From Shinella zoogloeoides (GTDB taxonomy: Bacteria > Pseudomonadota > Alphaproteobacteria > Rhizobiales > Rhizobiaceae), in the NCBI RefSeq assembly GCF_033705735.1, contig NZ_CP131133.1, positions 76,014 through 140,013 on the forward strand: a stretch of 64,000 nucleotides of DNA. Direction: 5' to 3'. How positions within the stretch are numbered: position 1 is the first letter of the stretch; every line of letters begins with the position of its first letter. Positions 26,407 through 35,039 of the stretch are shown piece by piece. The position numbers and the translations under genes were made by a program. The notes beneath the pieces were generated by a model. The model had not been told where the DNA came from. It made no database searches and saw nothing but the letters and a program-made list of their open reading frames with translations.

Positions 26407-29400
26407 ATGAACGCTTTATCCTCCCGCGGCGCGAACGCGATCGCCGTTGCGCCTCGCTCGCCAGAAGAACGCAGCCGTGCGAGCAGCATCTTTGCGGCCG
26501 CAGGTGTGCTCCTGCCGCTTCTCGAATCTGGCGATACGATCACATCCGGCCATCTGCGCGCCATCCTTACAACTGAATTCGGCGGCTCGGATGCCGAAGG
26601 TTACTGGTCGTGGAAGGACGCCTACGAGGCGACCGAAGCGGCCCAGGTTCTTTTCCTTCGCAAGTTCGGCTCGGCCATTTCGACCCGGACGAATACGCCC
26701 GCGGCGGCCCTTTCAATCCTGGCCAGGCTCACCGCGCTCATTCCGACACACACGCGCCGATCCGAGGAAAGCCAGAGGCTCCAGCAGTTTTCCACGCCCG
26801 TACCGCTCGGCTATGTCGCGGCCCGGGCCGCCGGCATCATGGCGGATGACGTCGTCCTCGAACCTTCCGCCGGAACCGGACTCATGGCGATCTTCGGCGA
26901 GATCGCCCGGGCGCGCCTCGTCCTCAACGAATTCGCTCCGGTCCGCCATTCCCTCCTTCAGCATCTGTTTCCCGGAGCGCCGGTCACGCACCACGACGCG
27001 GCCCATATCGACGACTATCTCGATCGCGCCGCTCGCCCTACCGTCGTGTTGATGAACCCGCCGTTCTCCGCCGGGGTGCATGTCGAGGGCCGCATGGCCG
27101 ACGCAGCATGGCGGCATCTCACATCGGCTTTCGCCCGTCTTGCTCCGGGCGGCCGCCTGGTCGCCATCACCGGCTCCAGCCTTTCTCCCGACAATCCGAA
27201 ATGGCGTGACGCCTTCGTTCGCTTGCAGGAGCGCGGCACGGTCGCTTTCAGCGCCGGGATCGCCGGCAGCATCTTCGCCCGCCATGGCACGACGATGGAA
27301 ACACGGCTGACGGTCGTCGACAAGATTGCGGCCGCCGATCCGACGAAGCTGGTCGCAAGCATGGGTGTCGCACCCAACCTCACCACATTGCTGTCCTGGA
27401 TCTCGGGCCTGCCGCCGCGCTCTCCGTCGACCGCAGCCAACTCCATCGGTGCGCTATCCAACGGGATTCTGCGCGCCTGCGCCGCGAAAATGGCTGCCCG
27501 CAAGGCCACCGAAACACTGCGCCCCGCCGCGGTTGCGGGATTGCGGCCGAGCCCCGCGCTCTCTTCCCGCTCCCCGATCCGGGCGGGCGTGGCCCCCGCG
27601 CCTGCCCATGACGAAATCGTCGAACTCGCCTACGAGCTGCGCGACGCTCCGCCGTCGACGCGGCTGGATGCCGCCGACGGCATCTACGAACCCTACGAGC
27701 TCCGGGCGATCCGCATTCCGGACGCCAGGCCGCATCCTGACAAGCTGGTCGAGTCCGTCGCCATGGCGTCGGTTGCCCCGCCCAAGCCGAGCTACCGGCC
27801 CCATCTCCCCAGGAACGTGATCACCGCCGGCCATCTTTCGGACGCCCAGCTCGAAAGCGTGATCTATGCCGGCGAAGCCCATTCGGGCCATCTCGCCGGT
27901 TCTTGGAAAGTCGATGCCTCCTTCGACAATCTGACGGCCGTCAGCCCGGAAACCGAAGGCGCGGTGCGATATCGTCGAGGATGGTTTCTGGGCGATGGCA
28001 CGGGAGCCGGGAAGGGTCGCCAGGCCGCCGGCATCATCCTCGACAATTGGCTGAAGGGCCGCCGACGGCACGTCTGGATCTCGAAATCCGAGACCTTGAT
28101 CGAGGACGCCCAGCGTGACTGGTCGGCGCTGGGGCAGGAGAAGCTGCTGGTCACGCCTCTGTCGCGCTTCCGGCAGGGCAAGCCGATCAAGCTGGACGAG
28201 GGCATCCTGTTCGTGACCTTCGCGACGCTCCGCACAGACGAACGCGAGGGCAAGTCCTCCCGCGTCCAGCAGATCGTCGACTGGCTCTGCGAGGGCGAAG
28301 ATGAAGTGGGTGCGGTCGATGAAGCCAGGATCTTCGACGGCGTCGTGATTTTCGATGAGGGGCATTCCATGGCCAATGCCGCCGGCGGCAAGTCCGACCG
28401 TGGCGACAAGGCCGCCTCGCAGCAGGGCCGGGCTGGCCTTCGCCTTCAGCGCGCCTTGCCCGACGCACGCGTCGTTTATGTCTCGGCGACTGGCGCATCC
28501 GAAGTCGAGTCGCTCGCCTATGCGGAGCGGCTCGGTCTATGGGGCAGCGCCGACTTCCCCTTCGCCACGCGCAGCGAGTTCATTGCCGCGGTCGAGGATG
28601 GCGGCGTTGCGACCATGGAGGTGCTGGCCCGCGACCTCAAGGCGATGGGGCTTTATGCCTCCCGCTCGCTGTCGTTTGAGGGCGTCGAATACGAGATCCT
28701 CGAACATGCGCTGACCGAAGAGCAGGTCCGCATCTACGATTCCTATGCCGAAGCTTATCAGGTGATCCACAATCGTCTGGATCAGGCGTTGGAAGCCTGC
28801 AGCATCACCTCGGCGACTGGAACGCTCAACAAAAACGCCAAAGCCGCGGCGCGCTCCGCCTTCGAGAGCACGAAGCAGCGCTTTTTCAACCACCTCCTGA
28901 CATCGATGAAGACGCCGACGCTGATCGGCACGATCAACCAGGACGTTGCGGACGGCCATGCCGCCATCGTCCAGCTGATCTCGACAGGACAAGCGATAAC
29001 CGAACGGCGGCTTGCGGACATCCCGACAGAGGAATGGAACGACATCCAGGTCGACGTCACCCCGCGCGAGATCGTCGCGGAATACCTGATGAACTCCTTC
29101 CCGACCCAGCTCTTCGAGGAATACACGGACAGCGAGGGCACACTTCTCTCCCGGCCGGTCTATGACGCCGACGGCAATCCCGTCCTTTGCCGTGAGGCCG
29201 CTGCCCGCCGTGACGAATTGCTCGAAAGACTCGGCAGCCTACCGGCGATCCCGACCGCGCTCGACCAGATCGTCCAGCATTTCGGGACGGACAGGGTCGC
29301 CGAAATCACCGGGCGCTCCCGTCGTATCGTTCGCCGGGATGGTGACGGTGCCTTTGCACGCTTCGCAGTCGAGAGCCGGCCGGGCAGCGCCAATCTCGAC

Positions 29401-30879
29401 GAGACGCGCGCCTTCATGGACGACCAGAAGCCGATCCTGATCTTTTCGGAAGCCGGCGGCACGGGGCGATCGTACCACGCCGACCTCGGCGCGAAGAACC
29501 AGCGCCAGCGGCTGCACAATCTGCTCGAAGCCGGCTGGCGCGCCGATGTCGCGATCCAGGGCCTCGGACGCAGCCATCGCACCAACCAGGCCCAGCCGCC
29601 GCGGTTCCGGATGGTCGCGACCGACGTCAAGGCCGAACGGCGCTTCCTGTCGACGATCGCCCGTCGCCTCGACACGCTCGGCGCGATCACCCGAGGCCAG
29701 CGCCAGACGGGCGGGCAGGGCATGTTCCGCAGCGAGGATAATCTCGAATCCCAATACGCCCGCGATGCGCTCAGGCAATTCTACAAGCGCGTCCATAGCG
29801 GCGCGGTCGCCGGCTGCTCGCTGGAAACCTTCGAGACGATCACGGGCCTCTCGCTCTGCGACGAGGAAGGGGGACTGAAGGATGAATTGCCGCCGATCCA
29901 TACCTTCCTCAATCGCATGCTGGCGCTGACCATCGCCATGCAAAACGTCCTGTTCGAGTCTTTCGAGGAGCTGCTGGCGGCCCGCATCGAAGGTGCTATC
30001 GCCGCCGGCGTTTATGACAAGGGCCTGGAGACGCTGACCGCTGATCGCATGACGCTCAGGGATAGCAAGCTGGTCTACACCCATCCGGTCACAGGCGCGC
30101 AGTCGCACCTGCTGACCATCGAGCGCATGGACCGCAACCGGCCGATGCTCCATGAGGATGCCCTTCGCCTGGTGGCGCGGGATCCCCGCGCGAAGCTGAT
30201 GATCAACGGAAAGTCCGATCGCGCCGCGGTCATGGCGCCGACGCGCTCCATCATGCTCGACGACGGCTCGCTGCAGCCGCGCGTCGCGCTGATCCGTCCG
30301 ATGGACGAACTGCGCTTCGAGATCCGTCATCTCGAAGAGACGAACTGGGAGGAGGCGGACGAGCAGATCTTCGCCGCGGCCTGGAATACCGAAGTGGCCA
30401 GCGTTCCCGAGTTCTCGACGTCGACGCTGCATGTCGTCAGCGGGTTATTGCTGCCGATCTGGAAGCTGCTGCCGCAGGATTATTGCCGGGTCTACCGACT
30501 GCAGACCGACGATGGCGAGCGCATCGTCGGCCGCGTGATCGCGCCGGCCGGTCTCTCCCGCCTGTGCAACAATTTCGGGATAGACCTGAGCGAGGTACTT
30601 AATCCGGAGCAGGCGTGGAAATCGGTGGTCGATGGCTCCTCCATCATCAGCCTTGCCGGTGAGATGAAGGTGCGCCGCGTCCGGGTCATGAACGACAACC
30701 GCGTCGAACTGACCGGCTTTACGGACGGCATGCGCGACTGGTTGCGCTCCATTGGGCTGTTCTCGGAGATGATCGCATGGAAGCTGCGCTTCTTCATTCC
30801 GGTCACCGATGAAGGCGCTGCGATCCTTTCGCGCCTGATGCAGCGTCATCGCTTGCTCGATGTCGTCAGCCGGCACTGA
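26407..30879 (+). CDS. Methyltransferase/Strawberry-Notch helicase fusion (P1 DarB-like)
   Basis: 1490 residues. An N-terminal SAM-dependent methyltransferase (motif LEPSAGTGLMAIFGE near 150; catalytic MNPPFSAG with N at 217) is joined to a large superfamily-2 helicase/NTPase of the Strawberry Notch type: Walker A GDGTGAGKGRQAAGII at 529, DEGH box near 650, SATGASE-like motif III near 700, and IQGLGRSHRTNQAQ motif VI near 1057. The architecture matches phage P1 DarB and its plasmid relatives, which protect incoming DNA from type I restriction, so an anti-defence or DNA-processing role is likely. ATG 26407 with GAGG 6 bp before is preferred over ATG 26395. No restriction endonuclease is present. 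Confidence 0.85.
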   Translation: MNALSSRGANAIAVAPRSPEERSRASSIFAAAGVLLPLLESGDTITSGHLRAILTTEFGGSDAEGYWSWKDAYEATEAAQVLFLRKFGSAISTRTNTPAAALSILARLTALIPTHTRRSEESQRLQQFSTPVPLGYVAARAAGIMADDVVLEPSAGTGLMAIFGEIARARLVLNEFAPVRHSLLQHLFPGAPVTHHDAAHIDDYLDRAARPTVVLMNPPFSAGVHVEGRMADAAWRHLTSAFARLAPGGRLVAITGSSLSPDNPKWRDAFVRLQERGTVAFSAGIAGSIFARHGTTMETRLTVVDKIAAADPTKLVASMGVAPNLTTLLSWISGLPPRSPSTAANSIGALSNGILRACAAKMAARKATETLRPAAVAGLRPSPALSSRSPIRAGVAPAPAHDEIVELAYELRDAPPSTRLDAADGIYEPYELRAIRIPDARPHPDKLVESVAMASVAPPKPSYRPHLPRNVITAGHLSDAQLESVIYAGEAHSGHLAGSWKVDASFDNLTAVSPETEGAVRYRRGWFLGDGTGAGKGRQAAGIILDNWLKGRRRHVWISKSETLIEDAQRDWSALGQEKLLVTPLSRFRQGKPIKLDEGILFVTFATLRTDEREGKSSRVQQIVDWLCEGEDEVGAVDEARIFDGVVIFDEGHSMANAAGGKSDRGDKAASQQGRAGLRLQRALPDARVVYVSATGASEVESLAYAERLGLWGSADFPFATRSEFIAAVEDGGVATMEVLARDLKAMGLYASRSLSFEGVEYEILEHALTEEQVRIYDSYAEAYQVIHNRLDQALEACSITSATGTLNKNAKAAARSAFESTKQRFFNHLLTSMKTPTLIGTINQDVADGHAAIVQLISTGQAITERRLADIPTEEWNDIQVDVTPREIVAEYLMNSFPTQLFEEYTDSEGTLLSRPVYDADGNPVLCREAAARRDELLERLGSLPAIPTALDQIVQHFGTDRVAEITGRSRRIVRRDGDGAFARFAVESRPGSANLDETRAFMDDQKPILIFSEAGGTGRSYHADLGAKNQRQRLHNLLEAGWRADVAIQGLGRSHRTNQAQPPRFRMVATDVKAERRFLSTIARRLDTLGAITRGQRQTGGQGMFRSEDNLESQYARDALRQFYKRVHSGAVAGCSLETFETITGLSLCDEEGGLKDELPPIHTFLNRMLALTIAMQNVLFESFEELLAARIEGAIAAGVYDKGLETLTADRMTLRDSKLVYTHPVTGAQSHLLTIERMDRNRPMLHEDALRLVARDPRAKLMINGKSDRAAVMAPTRSIMLDDGSLQPRVALIRPMDELRFEIRHLEETNWEEADEQIFAAAWNTEVASVPEFSTSTLHVVSGLLLPIWKLLPQDYCRVYRLQTDDGERIVGRVIAPAGLSRLCNNFGIDLSEVLNPEQAWKSVVDGSSIISLAGEMKVRRVRVMNDNRVELTGFTDGMRDWLRSIGLFSEMIAWKLRFFIPVTDEGAAILSRLMQRHRLLDVVSRH

Positions 30880-30891
30880 AGGAGGACCGCC

Positions 30892-31926
30892 ATGCTCTCG
30901 GCCTCCGAACTTGCGAACCGTCTCGCGCGCGATGCTGAGGCGGTCTGCCGGCACTACCTCTCCGCCGGCCGTAGGGCCGGCAATTACTGGATCGTCGGCG
31001 ACACCGCCAACAGCAAGGGCAAGTCGCTCTACGTCCATCTGTCCGGTCCGCGCGCCGGGCGGTGGGCCGATGCCGCAACGGCCGAGTATGGCGACCTGCT
31101 CGATCTCGTGCGCGAGACCTGCGAACTTGTCGATTTCCGCGACGTTGCCGACGAAGCGCGGCGTTTCCTTAACGAGCCCCGTCCCGCTCCGGCGGCGTCC
31201 CGCAGGGACGACGCCCGAACCGATCCGCCGGTCGACAGACCGGCAGACGAGCGCGCGCAGCGCCTGTTTCGCATGTCGCAGCCGCTGGCGCGGACTTTGG
31301 CGGACAGCTACCTGCGCCAGCGGGGCATCCTGCGGGCATCCCTGCATCCGGCGCTTCGCTATCACCCGTCCTGCTACTATCGCGATCTCGTGACGGGCCG
31401 GACGCGCAGCTTCCCCGCGCTGATCGCTGCCGTGACCGATCCCGGCGGCACGATCACCGGCGTGCATCGCACCTGGCTCGACCCCGACGGTGGCGGCAAG
31501 GCACAGGTCGAGGATCCACGCCGCGCGCTTGGCGGTCTGCTCGGCAATGCAGTCCGCTTCGCCTTTCCTGTCCACCGCCCCGTATCGGTCATGGCCGCCG
31601 GCGAAGGCCTCGAAAGCATCCTGTCGCTGTCGCACGTCATGCCCGGCATGCCAATGGTCTCGGCGCTGACGGCCAATCACCTCGCCGCCTTCGAGCTGCC
31701 GCCCGGTTGCGTGCGCCTCTACATTGCCGCCGACGCCGACGCCGCCGGCCGGAACGGCATAGAGCGATTGAGCCGCCGGGCGCAGGCTCGCGGGATCCTG
31801 CCGCTGGTGCTCGCTCCGGAACTCGGCGACTTCAACGACGATCTGCGGCTGGACCCGAGCCGGCTCATCGCCAGTCTCCGCGCACAGCTCGCCCCGGAGG
31901 ACGCTACCGTCTTCCTGCCATCGTGA
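30892..31926 (+). CDS. Toprim-domain primase-like protein
   Basis: 344 residues. The N-terminal part resembles the DUF7146 segment (GRWADAATAEYGDLLDLVRETCEL, residues 58-81), and the C-terminal Toprim core has the glutamate motif AAGEGLESILSLS near residue 230 and the DxD motif YIAADADAAGRNG near 278-290, as in DnaG/phage primases and topoisomerases. There is no zinc-finger, so it may be a plasmid priming enzyme for DNA-strand replacement after conjugation. It follows the helicase/methyltransferase gene by 12 bp; GGAGG precedes its ATG. Confidence 0.8.
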   Translation: MLSASELANRLARDAEAVCRHYLSAGRRAGNYWIVGDTANSKGKSLYVHLSGPRAGRWADAATAEYGDLLDLVRETCELVDFRDVADEARRFLNEPRPAPAASRRDDARTDPPVDRPADERAQRLFRMSQPLARTLADSYLRQRGILRASLHPALRYHPSCYYRDLVTGRTRSFPALIAAVTDPGGTITGVHRTWLDPDGGGKAQVEDPRRALGGLLGNAVRFAFPVHRPVSVMAAGEGLESILSLSHVMPGMPMVSALTANHLAAFELPPGCVRLYIAADADAAGRNGIERLSRRAQARGILPLVLAPELGDFNDDLRLDPSRLIASLRAQLAPEDATVFLPS

Positions 31927-32078
31927 TGAGGCCGTGATGGGGAGATGGGCGGGGCGGGAGCGGCAAAGGCAGAGGGGAGGGCGGCCATGCTGGTCGCCGC
32001 ACGGATGAGCGCGCGCCTGCGGGCCTGCCGAGAGGCGACCCTTACCATCAGGCGTTCGGGCCTCCAACCGCCGGAGGC

Positions 32079-32190
32079 CAGGTTTTTTCCCCGCACCGGC
32101 GAAGCCGGCGCTCCTCGCGGAGCAAAAAACCTGTCCCCGGCGGCCCGGCGCTGCGCTGGGCCGCGGCGCGAGCGCCGCGGTTCCGGCCCG
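32079..32190. repeat. Cluster of nested hairpins in a gene-free stretch
   Basis: A 10-bp perfect inverted repeat CAGGTTTTTT (32079-32088) / AAAAAACCTG (32124-32133) encloses a second hairpin ACCGGC-GAA-GCCGGC, and is followed by a third (GCGGCCC / GGGCCGC) and a fourth (GCGGCGC/GCGCCGC-like). This is within the 330-bp gap before the DUF2493 gene; no other feature is seen there. It could be a terminator, a single-strand initiation structure or a REP-like element. Confidence 0.45.
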
Positions 32191-32256
32191 CCCGCCGGAT
32201 GGAAAGGGATCGCCGTCAGGCCGCGAGAGGCGCGGCCGCAACCGACGGAGATCACC

Positions 32257-33195
32257 ATGAACGTCCAGCTTCCCATCGATGCCGCTACCGAGCTCCACAC
32301 ATCGTCCCCGACCGACCGGGTCATCTACGAGATGCAGGTCTACGGTTATCGTCCATTCCAGGACGAGCCGGACCCGCGCCCACTGCCGGAGGAGCCGGTC
32401 GTCCAGTCCGCGCTGACCGCGATGTTCGACGCGATGTTCGAAATGCTCGGCGACACGCGGTTGGAGCCCGACCTCGAAGACATGCTCTGGTCGACGGTCA
32501 ACCTCTTCCACCGCGCCGGCGAACGCATCCAGCGCGAGCTACAGCGCAACGAGGATGCCCAGCGAAACGGGCAGCGCGAGCAGGACGGCTCGGAAGTCAA
32601 GAGCGTCGAGCTCGAACGCCATATCATGGAGGGCATCTCGCTCCTCGAGCGCCGCAACGCCTTCGAGTTCATGCGCGACTATGCATCCGACCTCTTCGAG
32701 GCGCAGACCGGCTCGACTTGGCGGCCGCGCACCGGCTCGAAGGTCAATCACGCCAACATGACCGCGGCGATGATCGACAGCCGCGACTTCCTCTCCGCCC
32801 GCCGTCGCGCCGAGACCGAGGTGCTGATCCCGGCCGGCACCAAGATCGCCTTCGGCGGCGGCCTGGACTATAATGATCACGACCGGATCTGGACGGCACT
32901 CGACAAGGCGCTCGCCAAGCACACCGACATGGTGCTGCTGCATGGCGGTTCCCCGAAAGGCGCTGAGCGCATCGCGGCGTGCTGGGCCGAATCCCGCGGC
33001 GTGACGCAGGTCGCTTTCAGGCCGAGTTGGAGCAAGCACGCGAAAGCAGCCCCGTTCCGCCGCAACGATGAGATGCTCTCGGTCATGCCGGCCGGCGTCA
33101 TCATCTTCCCGGGCTCTGGCATCACCGAAAACCTTCGCGACAAGGCCCGCCGTTTCGGCATCACCGTCTGGGAACTGAAAGGAGGCGGCGCGTAA
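32257..33195 (+). CDS. DUF2493 (SLOG superfamily) protein
   Basis: 312 residues. The C-terminal 120 residues carry the YspA/SLOG-type core: AFGGGLDYNDHDRIWTALDKALAKHTDMVLLHGGSPKGAERIAACWAE, then AGVIIFPGSGITENLRDKARRFGITVWE, which forms a Rossmann-like nucleotide-binding fold. SLOG proteins bind nucleotides or NAD+ derivatives, and several are sensors in defence systems. The N-terminal half is helical (LERHIMEGISLLERRNAFEFMRDYASDLFEAQTG). ACGGAG precedes the ATG. A 3' fragment of a related gene is repeated about 900 bp downstream. Confidence 0.75.
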   Translation: MNVQLPIDAATELHTSSPTDRVIYEMQVYGYRPFQDEPDPRPLPEEPVVQSALTAMFDAMFEMLGDTRLEPDLEDMLWSTVNLFHRAGERIQRELQRNEDAQRNGQREQDGSEVKSVELERHIMEGISLLERRNAFEFMRDYASDLFEAQTGSTWRPRTGSKVNHANMTAAMIDSRDFLSARRRAETEVLIPAGTKIAFGGGLDYNDHDRIWTALDKALAKHTDMVLLHGGSPKGAERIAACWAESRGVTQVAFRPSWSKHAKAAPFRRNDEMLSVMPAGVIIFPGSGITENLRDKARRFGITVWELKGGGA

Positions 33196-33247
33196 GCGCC
33201 GTTTCCCTCATGCCGCCCGATGCCCAGCCCTTGCATTTCCGATAAAT

Positions 33248-33257
33248 TGTGTACACA
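33248..33257. promoter_or_regulatory. Palindromic operator candidate for the VapBC/Phd-Doc-type module
   Basis: TGTGTACACA, a perfect 10-bp palindrome, 25 bp before the antitoxin start. Phd-family antitoxins bind such operators and autoregulate. Confidence 0.5.
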
Positions 33258-33281
33258 TTTCTTCGGAAATGGAGCGACGCA

Positions 33282-33548
33282 ATGGCTGAACCTCGACACA
33301 ACACATCGTCTCCCCGCCGCGTTGGCGTGCGGGAGTTTCGCGGCAACCTGACATCCTTTCTGCGGCAGGTCGAGGAAGGGCAGCGCTTTGTCCTGACGTC
33401 CCATCACAAAGTCGTTGCGGAAATCGGGCCGCCGTCGTCTGACGTCGTAATCCGCAAGCCGGGCGCCCTGCGCGGTAAGATCAAGCTTGGCGACGATTTC
33501 GACGTTCTGCCTGCGGACGTCCTGAAGGCGATGGAAGACGGGGCGTGA
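33282..33548 (+). CDS. Phd/YefM-type antitoxin
   Basis: 88 residues, MAEPRHNTSSPRRVGVREFRGNLTSFLRQVEEGQRFVLTSHHKVVAEIGPP, the canonical Phd/YefM DNA-binding domain (VREFRGNLTSFLRQVEEGQ..VLT..HK.VA), followed by a disordered C-terminus that would wrap the toxin. GGAG precedes the ATG. It overlaps the PIN toxin gene (GTGA), so the two form a module for plasmid stability. Confidence 0.85.
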   Translation: MAEPRHNTSSPRRVGVREFRGNLTSFLRQVEEGQRFVLTSHHKVVAEIGPPSSDVVIRKPGALRGKIKLGDDFDVLPADVLKAMEDGA

Positions 33549-33940
33549 GGCTTCTGCTCGATACCCACACATTGTTATGGTGGTTGAATGACGACGAGAA
33601 GCTGGGAGCGCGTGCCCGCGACTTGATCGGCGATCCCGCGAACGACGTTCTTGTCAGCGCGGTATCCCTATGGGAAATCACCGTGAAGCTGCGCATCGGC
33701 AAGCTCGATGCGGACATCGAAGAGATTCTTGCCATCCTCCCGGATCAAGGGTTTCAGCGCCTCGACATTTCCGATGCCCATCTGGTGGCGCTGGCCGGAC
33801 TACCGGTTCATCATCGCGATCCGTTCGATCACCTCCTCATCGCGCAGGCGTTTGCCGAGGATGCGCATTTCGTTTCCGAAGATCAGAACGTGCCTCTCTA
33901 TGGTGTTCCGTTCCTGACGTGCTCGGACTCTGCGGCTTGA
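33545..33940 (+). CDS. PIN-domain (VapC-like) ribonuclease toxin
   Basis: 131 residues starting with GTG. The PIN signature is clear: LLLDTHTLLWWL (acidic D near residue 6), AVSLWEITVKLRIGKL (E43), and HHRDPFDHLLIAQA (D90, D94), giving the metal-binding acidic tetrad of an endoribonuclease. It is in a VapC-like family commonly paired with Phd-type antitoxins. The four-base overlap with the antitoxin stop shows coupling. Confidence 0.9.
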   Translation: MRLLLDTHTLLWWLNDDEKLGARARDLIGDPANDVLVSAVSLWEITVKLRIGKLDADIEEILAILPDQGFQRLDISDAHLVALAGLPVHHRDPFDHLLIAQAFAEDAHFVSEDQNVPLYGVPFLTCSDSAA

Positions 33941-34044
33941 CCGGCCCACGGCCGGCGGGGTTGATCACTGCGCTCCGCCCGGTTCCCGGGCGAGGCCGGC
34001 GAGAAGCCCTTCGGGCCTGCATGTATAGCAGAGGCGATAAACAT

Positions 34045-34110
34045 CCTTATCTTCTTGGGCTCCGGCATCACCGTCTGGGAACTGAAGGGAGAGGGCGCGT
34101 GAGCGCTCTT
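34045..34110 (+). pseudogene. 3' remnant of a DUF2493 gene
   Basis: ATCTTCTTGGGCTCCGGCATCACC and GTCTGGGAACTGAA(G)GGAG..GGCGCGT match the end of the DUF2493 gene at 33110-33200, but 39 bp coding ENLRDKARRFGIT is missing between the two GIT repeats. The copy lies after the toxin-antitoxin module, so that module is flanked by duplicated DUF2493 ends. Confidence 0.6.
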
Positions 34111-34164
34111 TCTCTCTCTTCAGGCCCTTTTCCGCCGGGCGTTCAGCTCGGCGGAAAAGCGTCC

Positions 34165-34536
34165 CTAGCGTTTCGGGCGAGGATGCCCCATCAGGCTCTC
34201 ATATTCGCGGTCGGTCAATCGTTCGACTGTGCGCAGCTGCGCGGGAATGTCCATCCGTTCGTGGAGAACAGCGGCGACGACAAAGGTCGCGTCGTCCACC
34301 ACGATATAGGCAGCATAGTGATGCTCGATCTTGTGGAGCCGGAACAGGGAACGGCCCACCCGCTCGTCTTTCTTCATGCACACGAGGGCATAGGCTTCGG
34401 GGATTTCCTCGAAGCCCTTGCGAAGCAGGCGTCCATAGGCTTTCGCCTGTTGCGGCGACCAAATGCGTGCGGTCTCGCGGATCGCCAGACGGTAGTTTTC
34501 CAATGCCGTCGGCAGGATAAGGATGCGGGGAGCCAC
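34165..34536 (-). CDS. RelE/ParE-family toxin
   Basis: 123 residues starting with GTG. Typical RelE/ParE layout: TALENYRLAIRETARIWSPQQAKAYGRLLRKGFEEIPE, then a beta core with GRSLFRLHKIEHHYAAYIVVDDATFVVAAVLHERMDIPAQL. These toxins cleave ribosome-bound mRNA (RelE) or poison gyrase (ParE); sequence alone does not choose. It overlaps the antitoxin stop by one base. Confidence 0.8.
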   Translation of the reverse strand: MAPRILILPTALENYRLAIRETARIWSPQQAKAYGRLLRKGFEEIPEAYALVCMKKDERVGRSLFRLHKIEHHYAAYIVVDDATFVVAAVLHERMDIPAQLRTVERLTDREYESLMGHPRPKR

Positions 34537-34793
34537 TAACGCAGCTCTTCGTCCAGTTCCGCGTCGACGGCATCCAGGGCGGACAGAGGCAGCGTTTCCC
34601 CGCGCCGGAATTCTTCTTCCGCCTTCAACAATGAGCGGACCGCATAACGGCGGTCTTCCTCGCGGGCCATGTCTTCGCGGATCAGCGCGCGCACATATTC
34701 ACTCGGCGTCGTGTACTGGTTCTTGCCGTTTGCGCGCATATCGACGAAGGCGCGCATTTCATCGGGCAAACTCACATGCAGGCTGCTGGTCAC
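34536..34793 (-). CDS. ParD/CopG-type ribbon-helix-helix antitoxin
   Basis: 85 residues starting at GTG 34793, with GGGAGGG 8 bp upstream; the longer frame up to 34856 is not needed. The N-terminus SSLHVSLPDEMRAFVDMRANGKNQYTTPSEYVRALIREDM is a ribbon-helix-helix DNA-binding domain, followed by an acidic helical tail that would bind the toxin. It lies first in the operon, overlapping the toxin by one base. Confidence 0.82.
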   Translation of the reverse strand: MTSSLHVSLPDEMRAFVDMRANGKNQYTTPSEYVRALIREDMAREEDRRYAVRSLLKAEEEFRRGETLPLSALDAVDAELDEELR

Positions 34794-34827
34794 GGCGGTG
34801 CCCTCCCGGTTGGATTTGTCGAGGCGA

Positions 34828-34865
34828 ATTTTCCTGTACTGGGACTTCAATGTCAATATTTGACA
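34828..34865 (-). promoter_or_regulatory. Promoter and operator of the ParDE/RelBE-type module
   Basis: Minus-strand -35 TTGACA (34851-34856), 17-bp spacer, -10 GAAAAT (34828-34833), overlapped by the dyad TGTCAA-TAT-TTGACA (34851-34865). The dyad would let the antitoxin block the -35 box. Nothing else but two hairpins and a leader repeat fills the gap to the next gene. Confidence 0.55.
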
Positions 34866-34965
34866 TCGGCATGGCAGTTGCGACGTTGGGCATGAAGGGT
34901 ATCGCCGCAGGTCCCGAGCAAACGTCTGGCATGGCTGGTTCCCCCTTTCTCCCTGCGCAGCGAAC

Positions 34966-35022
34966 GCCGGCCGAAGGCCGGCCCGGCATCTGCCGCCCCG
35001 CGGAACGGCTTCGCCGTTCCGC
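34966..35022. repeat. Two consecutive perfect hairpins
   Basis: GCCGGCC-GAA-GGCCGGC (34966-34982) and GCGGAACGG-CTTCG-CCGTTCCGC (35000-35022, 9-bp stem with a TTCG-type loop). Both are GC-rich without a T-run, between the TA module and leader repeat copy 6. Confidence 0.55.
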
Positions 35023-35039
35023 TCCTTCGAGACGATGCG

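Noticed and set aside
30445..32511. 688-codon minus-strand frame spanning the Toprim gene and the gap
   Set aside because: No recognisable domain, crosses the end of the helicase gene, the Toprim gene and the hairpin cluster; shadow frame.
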